Source of the DNA: UBA4055 sp964648295
GTDB taxonomy: Bacteria > UBA4055
Assembly: GCA_964648295.1 (NCBI GenBank)
Contig: CAZYNH010000021.1
Span: 1 to 25,242, forward strand
DNA length: 25,242 bases
Direction of reading: 5' to 3'
Part shown: positions 9,701 to 16,064 of the stretch, one piece after another
Numbering within the stretch: the first letter of the stretch is position 1
Layout: each line of letters begins with the position of its first letter
Position numbers and translations under genes: made by a program
The notes under the pieces: model-generated
The model's input: the letters and a program-made list of their open reading frames with translations, nothing else
Database searches by the model: none
Told to the model about the DNA's origin: nothing

Positions 9701-9822
9701 TCGTTAGTATCGGCATAAGATAGCATATTTATAGCTTCAAGGGCTTTTGTGTTTATGTCCAGTGTAGTATTTCTTCCCTGTAATTGTTTTTTTTTACTTT
9801 TAACAATGCTGTTGGTTGTCAT
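6739..9822 (-). CDS. HerA/VirB4-type (DUF87) hexameric ATPase with long N-terminal region
   Basis: The product is 1027 residues. The C-terminal half is a HerA/FtsK-superfamily motor: Walker A GVTGAGKTTT at 517-526, the IEPAKTEYRSLL block that follows it in DUF87 ATPases (about 541-552), Walker B LTLIEEAHRLL at 750-760 and a later VRKYGESLIIVDQIPNKL block around 785-802. All key residues are present, so it should hydrolyse ATP. Residues 1-240 form a separate N-terminal region. A Ser/Gly/Thr/Asn-rich flexible linker covers about 245-320, then a mixed domain leads to the motor. A soluble ring motor on DNA, or a remodeler of partner proteins, is expected. HerA partners of SIR2 proteins form hexamers in the known SIR2-HerA defence system, but those proteins are much shorter. 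AGGGAAG precedes the start. Confidence 0.85.
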   Translation of the reverse strand: MTTNSIVKSKKKQLQGRNTTLDINTKALEAINMLSYADTNDSIVDNIIGIDNIPDRIDLRNIRFYQVEELSYEDEFPRREIFETVLSSLNNHNFNFVYLISGNNTGVKIYIGIVSNGDCKDENLSVHDYATDVLSANFKGNFYGSKLKKLETSDIENEIFGPIQKSKRVSAFTGIPSLFESEKMDKNDFQGVERLINTLTGETYQLIVISEPVKKSEIEILKKRIYKTYNELYRNSKFNLGHDENYSENESDTEGESTSVNKTKGTNINYSDGDSYTPSGGGMGWSKNKSRGTTDSISENISKNSSKQTGKSNAVSNNISIEYVNKEIQEILKYIDEELLERIKLGYNKGFFKTSSYLLTKDASTLERIENSALSLFNGNKSSFNPLKIKYFDENKINQSDLKKMICNFRNYTTVNTDLSEFEEYLNIFSTPAIDGRIGLSTYLTPKELSLISGLPVGEVPGIVLKEKVDFGLNVPEPENKDNSIILGNIIQNGCEVEDKKILLDRNEINKHIFIAGVTGAGKTTTCHKLLTESGLPFWVIEPAKTEYRSLLKDPRHKNDLIIFTLGNESLSPFRLNPFELIEGESITAHSDVLKATFEASFHMEAAMPQILEAAIYDCYEKFGWDINDNTNKYSENPYKLNGLLFPTLSDLNKSLISVIEKKGFDARLKNDYIGSLVSRIDGLIVGSKGLMLNCKKSISFDPLLDKKVIFELEDVKSGSDKSLIMGLILARLNEVLKKRHKKDKDFKHLTLIEEAHRLLSKYQPGDSMNKKHGIEVFTDMLSEVRKYGESLIIVDQIPNKLTPEILKNTNTKIIHKLFAKDDKESVGDTMSMNDDQKAYLSNLKTGEAVLFSQGWNKPVLGKITMLERTKAKIDENALIEECGNKNILNFQSDFFPETAHCKKVPSKEILQNNKKSSIDFIKAYDELSLSYSNFDKIKDKKEVHKNDLLSAFIRFQKKMEINPLKNNIELLAWKFSYYQTSRFLEDDSELDKFSFQFADFFTSIFSVSESNLDKFIESKYSSWLKK

Positions 9823-9833
9823 ACTGCTTCCCT

Positions 9834-10691
9834 TTATTCTGTAATTAAAACTGTTCTTCCGTCTTTAAAATAAGCACTCAGTTCAATATTATTCTTCAAA
9901 ACGGTTAAATAATTATCGCCATAATATTTTTTCAATTCTGTAAAAGGCACCCATATTTCTACATTTTTATCGCAAATCAGCTTTGCTCCGGATGTTTTTA
10001 CTTCATTTACAAGAGCTTTAAGTACCTTTCCCGCCATGTCCTTTGTTTTCGAATCGTAGCTGGCAGTCATCGTCCTTGATTCATCAATATCTATGGGGAT
10101 CTTGTATTTTTTCAATTTGTCAGAAAGCCTTTTAATCTCAGCTTCAGCAGCTTTAACATCCTTTTGAAGTTTTTCTATCTCTTTCTGATTGCTTATAAAT
10201 TTATAATTAGCAATGAAAGAATTAGCTATATCTTCAGCTTTAAGTTCAATTTTTTCTTTTTCGCCGGTAATTTCGATGATGTTTTTTCCTGTTTCTTCTA
10301 AGCTAACCTTGAAGGAAGTGTCATCAATCTTTACTTGAGCTGATGAACCCGGTTTAATTATATTAAGCTTTAAAAGAATGTTAACCAGCTCTTTTTCGAT
10401 CGGATATACTGTTATGCTGTTGCAGGATTCAGCTTCTTTGATAAAAGCTGTCAGGAACTTGTTCAAACCGCCTGAATAAGCAACATTAATGTTTACATCC
10501 TTCAAATCAGCATTTACAACCTTGTCCTGTATGTAGTTCCCTATGATCCTTTCCGCCAACTCATTTGGCGATTTGCAGTCTGAGAGATCTACAGAAACTT
10601 CTCCCTTTATCTTCAGGATTTCGAATTTATCTGCGATCTTCTCAAAAGCATAGAGTTCATTTTTAAGTATTACGATCGCGAATTCAGTCAT
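9834..10691 (-). CDS. Coiled-coil protein of unknown function
   Basis: The product is 285 residues with no signal peptide or membrane segment. Residues 1-160 look like a mixed alpha/beta domain; 167-197 form a clear coiled coil (heptads of Ile/Leu with Lys/Glu); 200-285 are a compact C-terminal domain that includes WVPFTELKKYYGDN (about 247-260). The gene lies between SIR2 and the HerA-type ATPase genes, 12 and 11 bases from each, and has the strong ribosome-binding site CGGAGG, so it is probably made in step with them. I do not recognise a family. Its position suggests a bridging subunit between the SIR2 protein and the ATPase, by inference only. Confidence 0.6.
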   Translation of the reverse strand: MTEFAIVILKNELYAFEKIADKFEILKIKGEVSVDLSDCKSPNELAERIIGNYIQDKVVNADLKDVNINVAYSGGLNKFLTAFIKEAESCNSITVYPIEKELVNILLKLNIIKPGSSAQVKIDDTSFKVSLEETGKNIIEITGEKEKIELKAEDIANSFIANYKFISNQKEIEKLQKDVKAAEAEIKRLSDKLKKYKIPIDIDESRTMTASYDSKTKDMAGKVLKALVNEVKTSGAKLICDKNVEIWVPFTELKKYYGDNYLTVLKNNIELSAYFKDGRTVLITE

Positions 10692-10703
10692 TTGTTACCT
10701 CCG

Positions 10704-12338
10704 TTACTTGTAGTTTAATAAATGTTTAACTTTTTCCCGTGATTCTGCTATATCTGGAAATCCCATAAAAGTGAATCTTATATCGCTGCGATTTGCATCA
10801 AATAGGTTTAGAAAGTTCTCAATCTCTTTTTTAACCGAAAGCTTTGAATCACTATTAATAAACGTGTTTAACTCATCTCTATAGTACCAAGCCTTATTAT
10901 GTAAAGTTTCGCAGTAATTGACAACAGTTATTTTCAGCCTATTATCTTTAACAATATCTCTATCAGCTATAGCAGACATTATCATTGATCTGTATATTTT
11001 ATCGTCAGGAGGTAAAGAGTAACCGTTAAAAATCAAGTGTTTAGCTTTCCGAATAAGCACACTCATTTCATTTGTAGCTTCTTGAAGTAATGGAGGTTTT
11101 TCACCCTTAACATTACTCTGGTAAATTATCTGGGAGTCAATCATGCGTGTAATGTTGCCGCATTCATAACATTCGATAACGTCAAAAATACCGTTTTTTA
11201 ATGCCTCTTTTTCTTTATCTGTTAGAAGAAACTTTTCTAAGAAATTGGGATTAAATTCTGGTAAAATCAAAGGCCCGTAATAGTTTAAATAGTCAGTACC
11301 ATTGCTAATATTTCTTACAACAAAGTTAGTCTTTTTACACACAGGGCAAACTCTAAATGCTGACGAACCATGTGGCCACAAATATTTCCCAACTCTCATA
11401 ATCCTATTGGGATACTTTTTATCGTTTAGCCTGGTTGCAATAGATTCGTGCCCCTGATACCAAACATAAGGTTCAATATCATCTTGGTCTTTTCTCAAGC
11501 TTCCGATAATTGTACCAAAATCATTAAATAGTCTTAGCTTTTGGCATTTTTTACCAAGATTAGGTACTTTGTTACTGTGATTCAAATCCTGATGAGCGTG
11601 AAACATCATACCTAGAAGGACAGGATCCCAATTAAAAGAGACTATTGCATAAGAAAATAAAATAAATTCTCTTGAATCTAGAGCTTTATTCTCCCTTACT
11701 ATTGCTTCTTGTCTCATTTCATCAGCTAGCGATTCAAAAAAAGATTCATATTTCCTTATTAAATCTGGAGATGATTTGATCTTGCTATAAGATTCGCAAA
11801 AAAGAAGTATATTGTTTAGCATCAATGCGCAATTTAAAGCTGATACAACTTCATGATTGTAGAAAAACTTGTCTTTTATTTTAAAACCTGAGTTGCTATT
11901 TATCAATAAATCTAACTGAGTGTAAAAAGTCTGGATGTTAATGTTTCCATCGGAGTTTTTTTCTGTGCTGTTTGCTATAGCCTTGAAACATTCCCAATTA
12001 TAGAGTTCTTTCAATTTAATAAGCTCGGATTTTATTTGATCTGTTTTCCCTCCGTATTTATTCGCATAAAAAGCTGATTTATTTTTTATCTCAGTTTCGC
12101 TATTTAAATTACCTTCTGCACCTAGAATAATTAGAAGAGATTGTAGTGCTTTTTTGTGTTCATCCAAAAAATTATAACAGGCTTCATTTATATTTCTCTC
12201 AAAATATTTTTCATCACCGCACAATACTTTTGTGAAGAATTTAGCTATTCCTACACTTGACGACATCAAATTAGATGTAGCTCCGGCTCCAAGAAGAATT
12301 ACAGTTTCCGGGAAATATCTTGAGTAAGAACTATTCAC
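10704..12338 (-). CDS. SIR2-family protein (putative NAD-consuming effector)
   Basis: The product is 544 residues with the ordered marks of a sirtuin-type NAD-binding fold: GAGATSN at 17-23 (the Gly-rich NAD loop), VSFNWD at 233-238 in place of the family's N-x-D motif, the catalytic-type His in WPHGSS at 321-326, zinc knuckles CPVC at 331-334 and CYEC at 390-393, and FNGYSLPPDD at 437-446. About 200 helical residues are inserted between the first two motifs, which makes it longer than most sirtuins and resembles SIR2-like defence NADases. It starts with GTG and overlaps the stop of the 95-residue gene by 8 bases (GTGAATAG), so translation is coupled. By analogy with SIR2-HerA and other SIR2 defence proteins it may deplete NAD on phage infection, or it may be a deacylase, since the zinc knuckles are kept. 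Confidence 0.75.
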   Translation of the reverse strand: MNSSYSRYFPETVILLGAGATSNLMSSSVGIAKFFTKVLCGDEKYFERNINEACYNFLDEHKKALQSLLIILGAEGNLNSETEIKNKSAFYANKYGGKTDQIKSELIKLKELYNWECFKAIANSTEKNSDGNINIQTFYTQLDLLINSNSGFKIKDKFFYNHEVVSALNCALMLNNILLFCESYSKIKSSPDLIRKYESFFESLADEMRQEAIVRENKALDSREFILFSYAIVSFNWDPVLLGMMFHAHQDLNHSNKVPNLGKKCQKLRLFNDFGTIIGSLRKDQDDIEPYVWYQGHESIATRLNDKKYPNRIMRVGKYLWPHGSSAFRVCPVCKKTNFVVRNISNGTDYLNYYGPLILPEFNPNFLEKFLLTDKEKEALKNGIFDVIECYECGNITRMIDSQIIYQSNVKGEKPPLLQEATNEMSVLIRKAKHLIFNGYSLPPDDKIYRSMIMSAIADRDIVKDNRLKITVVNYCETLHNKAWYYRDELNTFINSDSKLSVKKEIENFLNLFDANRSDIRFTFMGFPDIAESREKVKHLLNYK

Positions 12339-12618
12339 TTATTACTTCGATATTAGTTATGGTTTTCTTCTTAAGATCAATATCAAAAATCAGAAGCTGA
12401 TTGTTTTTATAAAATTGATAAAGCAAAGTATCATTGAATGCAACAACTTTAAATATCTTTTCTTTTTTGCTCTTATGAACGAAATCATCTAACAATTTAC
12501 ATTTGCCTTCAATCACAAAAACATAATCAATATGGTTTACCATTATCACATCTTTTAAACAAATGGCAATCTCATTGTTCTTTAAATCAATTTTTTTGAT
12601 CGTACCTCTTACTTTCAT
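12331..12618 (-). CDS. Small beta-rich protein of unknown function
   Basis: The product is 95 residues, soluble, with alternating hydrophobic and polar residues as in a small beta sheet (for example YVFVIEGKCKLL and LLIFDIDLKKKTITNIEV). GAGGT precedes the ATG. The gene follows the TerB/FGE-like gene by 8 bases and overlaps the SIR2 gene by 8 bases. Overlap with the probable toxic effector makes a regulator, inhibitor or partner of SIR2 an attractive idea, but nothing in the sequence proves it and I recognise no family. Confidence 0.55.
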   Translation of the reverse strand: MKVRGTIKKIDLKNNEIAICLKDVIMVNHIDYVFVIEGKCKLLDDFVHKSKKEKIFKVVAFNDTLLYQFYKNNQLLIFDIDLKKKTITNIEVISE

Positions 12619-12626
12619 TATTTACC

Positions 12627-13817
12627 TCACTTTTTTGGTTTATTCTCTGTTTTCAATGGTTCAACTTTTTTCATTAAGCGATAAGTAAGGTTGCTATGGG
12701 AAGTATCGTTTTCGAGGTTTAATACCCCAGACGAGTACTCAATAAATCTTTTTCTGTGGCCAGCATAGTTTGAATAACTGTGACCTCCTTTATTCAGATA
12801 ATACCATTGTCCATCTAACATGATTAATTCGTCAAGATTTTGTTTGTTAACTCTCAAGCTACTGCCTTCATAACCTGGAAGATTGAAAATAATACCAGAA
12901 TGTACTCTAAGTGATTGTTGAGGGAATTTTAATTTTAATAAAGAGATCTTTTGTAAAGTTATTTTTTGTACATACGAAACAAATTCGTAAATGTCATGCA
13001 AAGTAACTCCTTTTATGTAATCTTGCTTATAAAAGGTTTGATAAGTGTCATCTTTTATAGTTATTTCTGCGTTTTCCACATTAAAGTCTAACTTAATATC
13101 TTTGCGATCTTGTGTGTCTTTTACATAGTTCAGAAATAAAACAAATTGTTCATTAGTAATTGGCTCTTTCGCAGGGAGATATTCTAATTCCTCGAAGTAG
13201 TTTGGTTCATATTCAATTAACCATTCTTCTGTTTCAAAATCAAGAATTCTCTTTATGCTTTCAAAATGCTTTACTAAATCAATACCATAGGGAAGCAGAA
13301 TTGGTTTAAATCTCGTGAAAAGCTCTAGGTCATCAATCAGTAGATTGAAAGCTTTCTCAGTTTTTTGAGTTTTAATAATTTCTGGTAGCTTTTTCAGAAG
13401 TTCTTTCTCAATAGATATAATATTAGAATTTTGAAAAATCAGATCTATCATTTGATTGACTGATTCATCAGCTTCTCCATCAAGTTCTGTGAGAGTGAAA
13501 CAATCTATCAGCAGGTGATAGATTGTCTCTGATTTCTTGAAATAATCCATAAATTCTGAGATTATATCTTCAGTAGGTTCGTTGCCTATTTCAATTAACT
13601 CTTCAAGTTTTTCCTCGTTCAGCTTTAATCTCGCTATAATTTTCTTTAAATATTCCTTTTTAGCGATAGAGAAATTATCATCAATTGCTGCAAGTACAGC
13701 GAGAGCGTTCAAGTAATGATTTTTCCCTTCGATATCTAGACTCTCTGCCGGATGTGATCCGTCAGTTGTGATTGTAACATTACCCTTGATAATATCAAGT
13801 ACATCTTTTTTTGCCAT
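12627..13817 (-). CDS. TerB-like domain plus degenerate FGE-sulfatase-like module (paralogue 2)
   Basis: The product is 396 residues. Residues about 27-145 are a TerB-like helical domain (opening with LDIEGKNHYLNALAVLAAID). Residues 165-195 match a segment in the two paralogues. Residues about 210-385 resemble a formylglycine-generating-enzyme (FGE/SUMF1) fold: PAKEPITNEQFVLFL at about 215-229 matches the family's entry motif, NKGGHSYSN near 342-350 matches the GGS-type core, and LTYRLMKK near 377-384 matches the closing GFRL-type strand. The catalytic cysteines expected of FGE are not visible, so it is probably a binding fold. FGE-like modules occur in NTP-dependent bacterial conflict systems. 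An AGGAT site lies before the start, and it follows its sister gene by 9 bases. The family calls are by motif only. Confidence 0.55.
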   Translation of the reverse strand: MAKKDVLDIIKGNVTITTDGSHPAESLDIEGKNHYLNALAVLAAIDDNFSIAKKEYLKKIIARLKLNEEKLEELIEIGNEPTEDIISEFMDYFKKSETIYHLLIDCFTLTELDGEADESVNQMIDLIFQNSNIISIEKELLKKLPEIIKTQKTEKAFNLLIDDLELFTRFKPILLPYGIDLVKHFESIKRILDFETEEWLIEYEPNYFEELEYLPAKEPITNEQFVLFLNYVKDTQDRKDIKLDFNVENAEITIKDDTYQTFYKQDYIKGVTLHDIYEFVSYVQKITLQKISLLKLKFPQQSLRVHSGIIFNLPGYEGSSLRVNKQNLDELIMLDGQWYYLNKGGHSYSNYAGHRKRFIEYSSGVLNLENDTSHSNLTYRLMKKVEPLKTENKPKK

Positions 13818-13826
13818 TTATTTATC

Positions 13827-15020
13827 CTATTTATTGTTTTTCTTCGTTTTTGTTTCTATTACTTTAACTGGTTCTGCTTTTTTCATAAGGCGGAAGGTCA
13901 GGTCTTTTTGAGGATTATTGTTTACAGTTAGAGAACCATTTTTAAGTTTATAGTATTTGTCTTTGTATAGGATAACTTCCTTTAAAAGTGTTTCTTTTTC
14001 ATTTATTTTGTTGAGATCAAGCATAGCAGTCATAAAATTTGGTAGTAGTATTCTTGCACCGACTCCAGAAAAAAATGAATAGTTATTTTCTAAATGAAAG
14101 CTACAAACTTTAACATTATCTTTTAAAACTGATGAAACAAACTCAGCGTACAACTTCAAAGAGGCGGGGTAAACTCCAGTGATATATTTGTTTTCATCCT
14201 GATTGAAAATGTATCCGTCTTTGTATTCAATGCTTGACAGGCTAAAATCAATCAAAGGTGTGTCTTCGTAAAACAGAATATTTTCTTTCTTTAACAACTT
14301 TTCATCGAACTGGCTTTTCAAATATGACAGAAATAATGAGTATTGCAGGTTGTTAACCGGATATTTCGCCGGTAAGTAGCCGTCAGTTTCGTCAGTTTCA
14401 TCAGTTTCTGTTAACTCGTACAATTCAAAATCCAATGTCTGGATAATTCTTTTCTTTAGAGATACAATATTTGGTAATACATTACTGAGAATATTATCAA
14501 AAATTGAACTAAGGACAGGTTTGTCAATGTAACAGAAAATACACGATCTTGCTTTTGTTTCTATATCCATATCTGTGCTGCTTAAAACTTGTGGTATGCG
14601 TAGTATTGAATCAAAAGCCGTTTTATCACAACTGATTTGATCATAGAATGAATGGATTCGATCGTAATTCATAAACTGTGAATTTCCAATATGATTATGA
14701 TTGAGGATGTCCAAAACAAGGCTATATTTTACAATATCCTTTTTTATCCTGAAGTACTCAATGATCTCTGAAAAAATACTCTTGTCAGCCGTCTCGTTGA
14801 TTTCAGTAAGATATTCATTAGTTTCGGGCGATAAATTCAGACGATCAATCAAATCTTTAAGCTTTTTTAAATTCGTTTTGTCAGACAGGATTGTCAGGCA
14901 GTTCAGGTATTTGTTTTTTCCTTCCAAATCCAAAAGTGACGGATCGATCAAGAAACCGACTTCATCTATAACTTCTACAGTTTGTTTTACTGATTTTTTC
15001 GTGTTTCCTTTTTTTACCAT
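13827..15020 (-). CDS. TerB-like domain plus degenerate FGE-sulfatase-like module (paralogue 1, first gene of operon)
   Basis: The product is 397 residues from the chosen start and is a diverged sister of the protein at 12627-13817. The TerB-like domain opens with LDLEGKNKYLNCLTIL (about 30-45). The FGE-like module opens with PAKYPVNNLQYSLFL (about 217-231) and closes with LTFRLMKKAEPV (about 374-385), again without visible FGE catalytic cysteines. An acidic Glu-Thr-Asp repeat near 204-213 separates the two parts. An upstream in-frame ATG at 15083 would add 21 Lys/Arg-rich residues, but AGGAGGT lies just before the ATG at 15020 and only a purine-rich tract backs the longer form, so I prefer 15020. 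It is the first gene after the operon promoter. A sensor or adaptor role is inferred. Confidence 0.6.
   Translation of the reverse strand: MVKKGNTKKSVKQTVEVIDEVGFLIDPSLLDLEGKNKYLNCLTILSDKTNLKKLKDLIDRLNLSPETNEYLTEINETADKSIFSEIIEYFRIKKDIVKYSLVLDILNHNHIGNSQFMNYDRIHSFYDQISCDKTAFDSILRIPQVLSSTDMDIETKARSCIFCYIDKPVLSSIFDNILSNVLPNIVSLKKRIIQTLDFELYELTETDETDETDGYLPAKYPVNNLQYSLFLSYLKSQFDEKLLKKENILFYEDTPLIDFSLSSIEYKDGYIFNQDENKYITGVYPASLKLYAEFVSSVLKDNVKVCSFHLENNYSFFSGVGARILLPNFMTAMLDLNKINEKETLLKEVILYKDKYYKLKNGSLTVNNNPQKDLTFRLMKKAEPVKVIETKTKKNNK
14382..14408 (-). repeat. Three tandem 9-bp units encoding Glu-Thr-Asp repeats
   Basis: On the plus strand the units are GTCAGTTTC, GTCAGTTTC and ATCAGTTTC. They lie in frame in the linker between the TerB-like and FGE-like parts of the gene at 13827-15020. 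Gain or loss of a unit would keep the reading frame. Confidence 0.8.
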
Positions 15021-15051
15021 ATTTTTACCTCCTACTTTTTCTTTCCTCTTC

Positions 15052-15078
15052 TCCCTGCTTCCTCTTCCCTGCTTCCTC
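15052..15078. repeat. Two 13-bp direct repeats in a polypurine leader
   Basis: TCCCTGCTTCCTC occurs at 15052-15064 and 15066-15078, with a period of 14. On the minus strand this is a GAGGAAGCAGGGA tract in the leader of the operon, about 32 to 58 bases before the ATG of its first gene. It may be a by-product of the purine-rich leader or an RNA-binding site. Confidence 0.6.
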
Positions 15079-15179
15079 GTCAATCGTGTATGTACTTCTT
15101 CTTCGTTGCTTTCGTCTTCCCGTCTCTGAGTATAAAGATCGGGGCGGGTGCTGCTTGTGCGGAAAAAAAATATCGATAG

Positions 15180-15208
15180 AGTTTAATGATTTTAATCAGC
15201 ATTGTCAA
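15180..15208 (-). promoter_or_regulatory. Sigma70-like promoter of the twelve-gene operon with a dyad in its spacer
   Basis: On the minus strand TTGACA (15203-15208) is followed after 17 bases by TAAACT (15180-15185). This is a perfect -35 with a 4-of-6 match at -10, just downstream of the DnaB-like gene's stop. It predicts a start near 15173 and a leader of about 150 bases. Within the spacer, at 15187-15198, the sequence TGATT-TT-AATCA is a small inverted repeat that could bind a repressor. Confidence 0.5.
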
Positions 15209-15214
15209 ATACTT

Positions 15215-15916
15215 TTATAAAAAATAATAGGTTCGGTTTTTGATCTCTTCGTTGAATTCCTTCTTTTGGGCATCAAAATTGAGGTAAATGTCGCGGATGG
15301 CGGTGTCGTACGTGAATATGGTCAGGTATGCAACTCCGATCTGGTCTCTTCCGCTCATGTCCCTTATGCCGTAGATCTCGGGCCGGTAGAGGAGGATGAT
15401 CCTGTCGGCGAGTTTTTCCATTATGGGGGAGCTTTCAATGTCGGCGATGTAGAGTTGGTCTTTCCAGCTTCTTTGTTCGTAGGCGCGTTTTAGGTATGAT
15501 TTGACGAATATGAGTATGCCGTTCTCGCGGGCGGTTCTTTTGAGCAGCCTGAAATAGTCTTTGTTGGTATTGAAGTTCATTTCGGTGCATTCGATGATGA
15601 CGATCTTGGGCTGATTTTTTGCGATCCGATCCTTAAATGTTTGGCTGAACTGTTTGAAGTCCATTTTGTCGTAAGTGCAGATGTCGAATATGTGTTCGTC
15701 CCCTTCGCAGAATTCGGAAATGTTCCTTGTGGGTATGTCTGAAAAGAAGATGGATCTGGTTTGGAGTATGTTGGTTTGATGAATTCCCCGCACGATTGAA
15801 AGTATGAGGTAGAGGTTTCCGTGGCCGGGCCTTGAGGCGCAGACGGTCAGATCTCCTGAATTGAATCCGTTGAGTTTTTTGTCTATGATCTTTATGCCGC
15901 ATTTAAAGTTGTTCAT
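15215..15916 (-). CDS. DnaB-like RecA-fold protein with a broken Walker A
   Basis: The product is 233 residues and matches only the C-terminal RecA-fold domain of DnaB-type helicases: IIDKKLNGFNSGDLTVCASR (about 10-29), then the P-loop position SRPGHGNLY at 28-36, a strand KIVIIECTE at 104-112 at the Walker B position, and the DnaB-like block with ADRIILLYRPEIYG at 170-183. The P-loop Lys-Thr of DnaB is replaced by Asn-Leu (normally GKT, here GNL), so ATP hydrolysis is unlikely. It lacks the DnaB N-terminal domain. AAAGGAG lies 7 bases before the ATG. It may be a dominant partner or regulator of a replicative helicase, or a phage-derived remnant kept for a non-catalytic role. It is outside the operon, with its own promoter, and is richer in GC. 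Confidence 0.65.
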   Translation of the reverse strand: MNNFKCGIKIIDKKLNGFNSGDLTVCASRPGHGNLYLILSIVRGIHQTNILQTRSIFFSDIPTRNISEFCEGDEHIFDICTYDKMDFKQFSQTFKDRIAKNQPKIVIIECTEMNFNTNKDYFRLLKRTARENGILIFVKSYLKRAYEQRSWKDQLYIADIESSPIMEKLADRIILLYRPEIYGIRDMSGRDQIGVAYLTIFTYDTAIRDIYLNFDAQKKEFNEEIKNRTYYFL

Positions 15917-15945
15917 GGTTGTCTCCTTTGGTTATTTGGAGATGT

Positions 15946-15979
15946 AATATAATGCGGTCAGGGGGTAGTATAGTTACCC
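15946..15979 (-). promoter_or_regulatory. Promoter of the DnaB-like gene with overlapping dyad
   Basis: TATATT on the minus strand (15946-15951) is a good -10 about 30 bases before the ATG, but the -35 region is poor. The inverted repeat GGGTA (15963-15967) and TACCC (15975-15979), with a 7-base spacer, overlaps the expected -35, as an activator or repressor site would. Confidence 0.35.
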
Positions 15980-16007
15980 TGCGGGGGGATTTTCTTAAAT
16001 ATTAATG

Positions 16008-16036
16008 TTGAAAAGAGGCGGTTTTTTGTGTATATT
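16008..16036 (+). promoter_or_regulatory. Sigma70-like promoter of the DUF4160-DUF2442 pair
   Basis: TTGAAA (16008-16013) and TATATT (16031-16036) are spaced by 17 bases, with the ATG at 16065. The sequence GGGAAG at about 16056-16061 can serve as the ribosome-binding site. Confidence 0.55.
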
Positions 16037-16064
16037 GCTGTTGTAAAAAGAGAAAGGGAAGAGA

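Noticed and set aside
15021..15083. Longer start of the first operon gene at 15083
   Set aside because: It adds only a Lys/Arg/Gly-rich stretch from a polypurine tract, and AGGAGGT sits right before the ATG at 15020.
14701..15129. 142-codon plus-strand frame across the start of the operon
   Set aside because: Antisense to the first operon gene; its Ser/Phe/Leu-rich product reflects the polypyrimidine leader.
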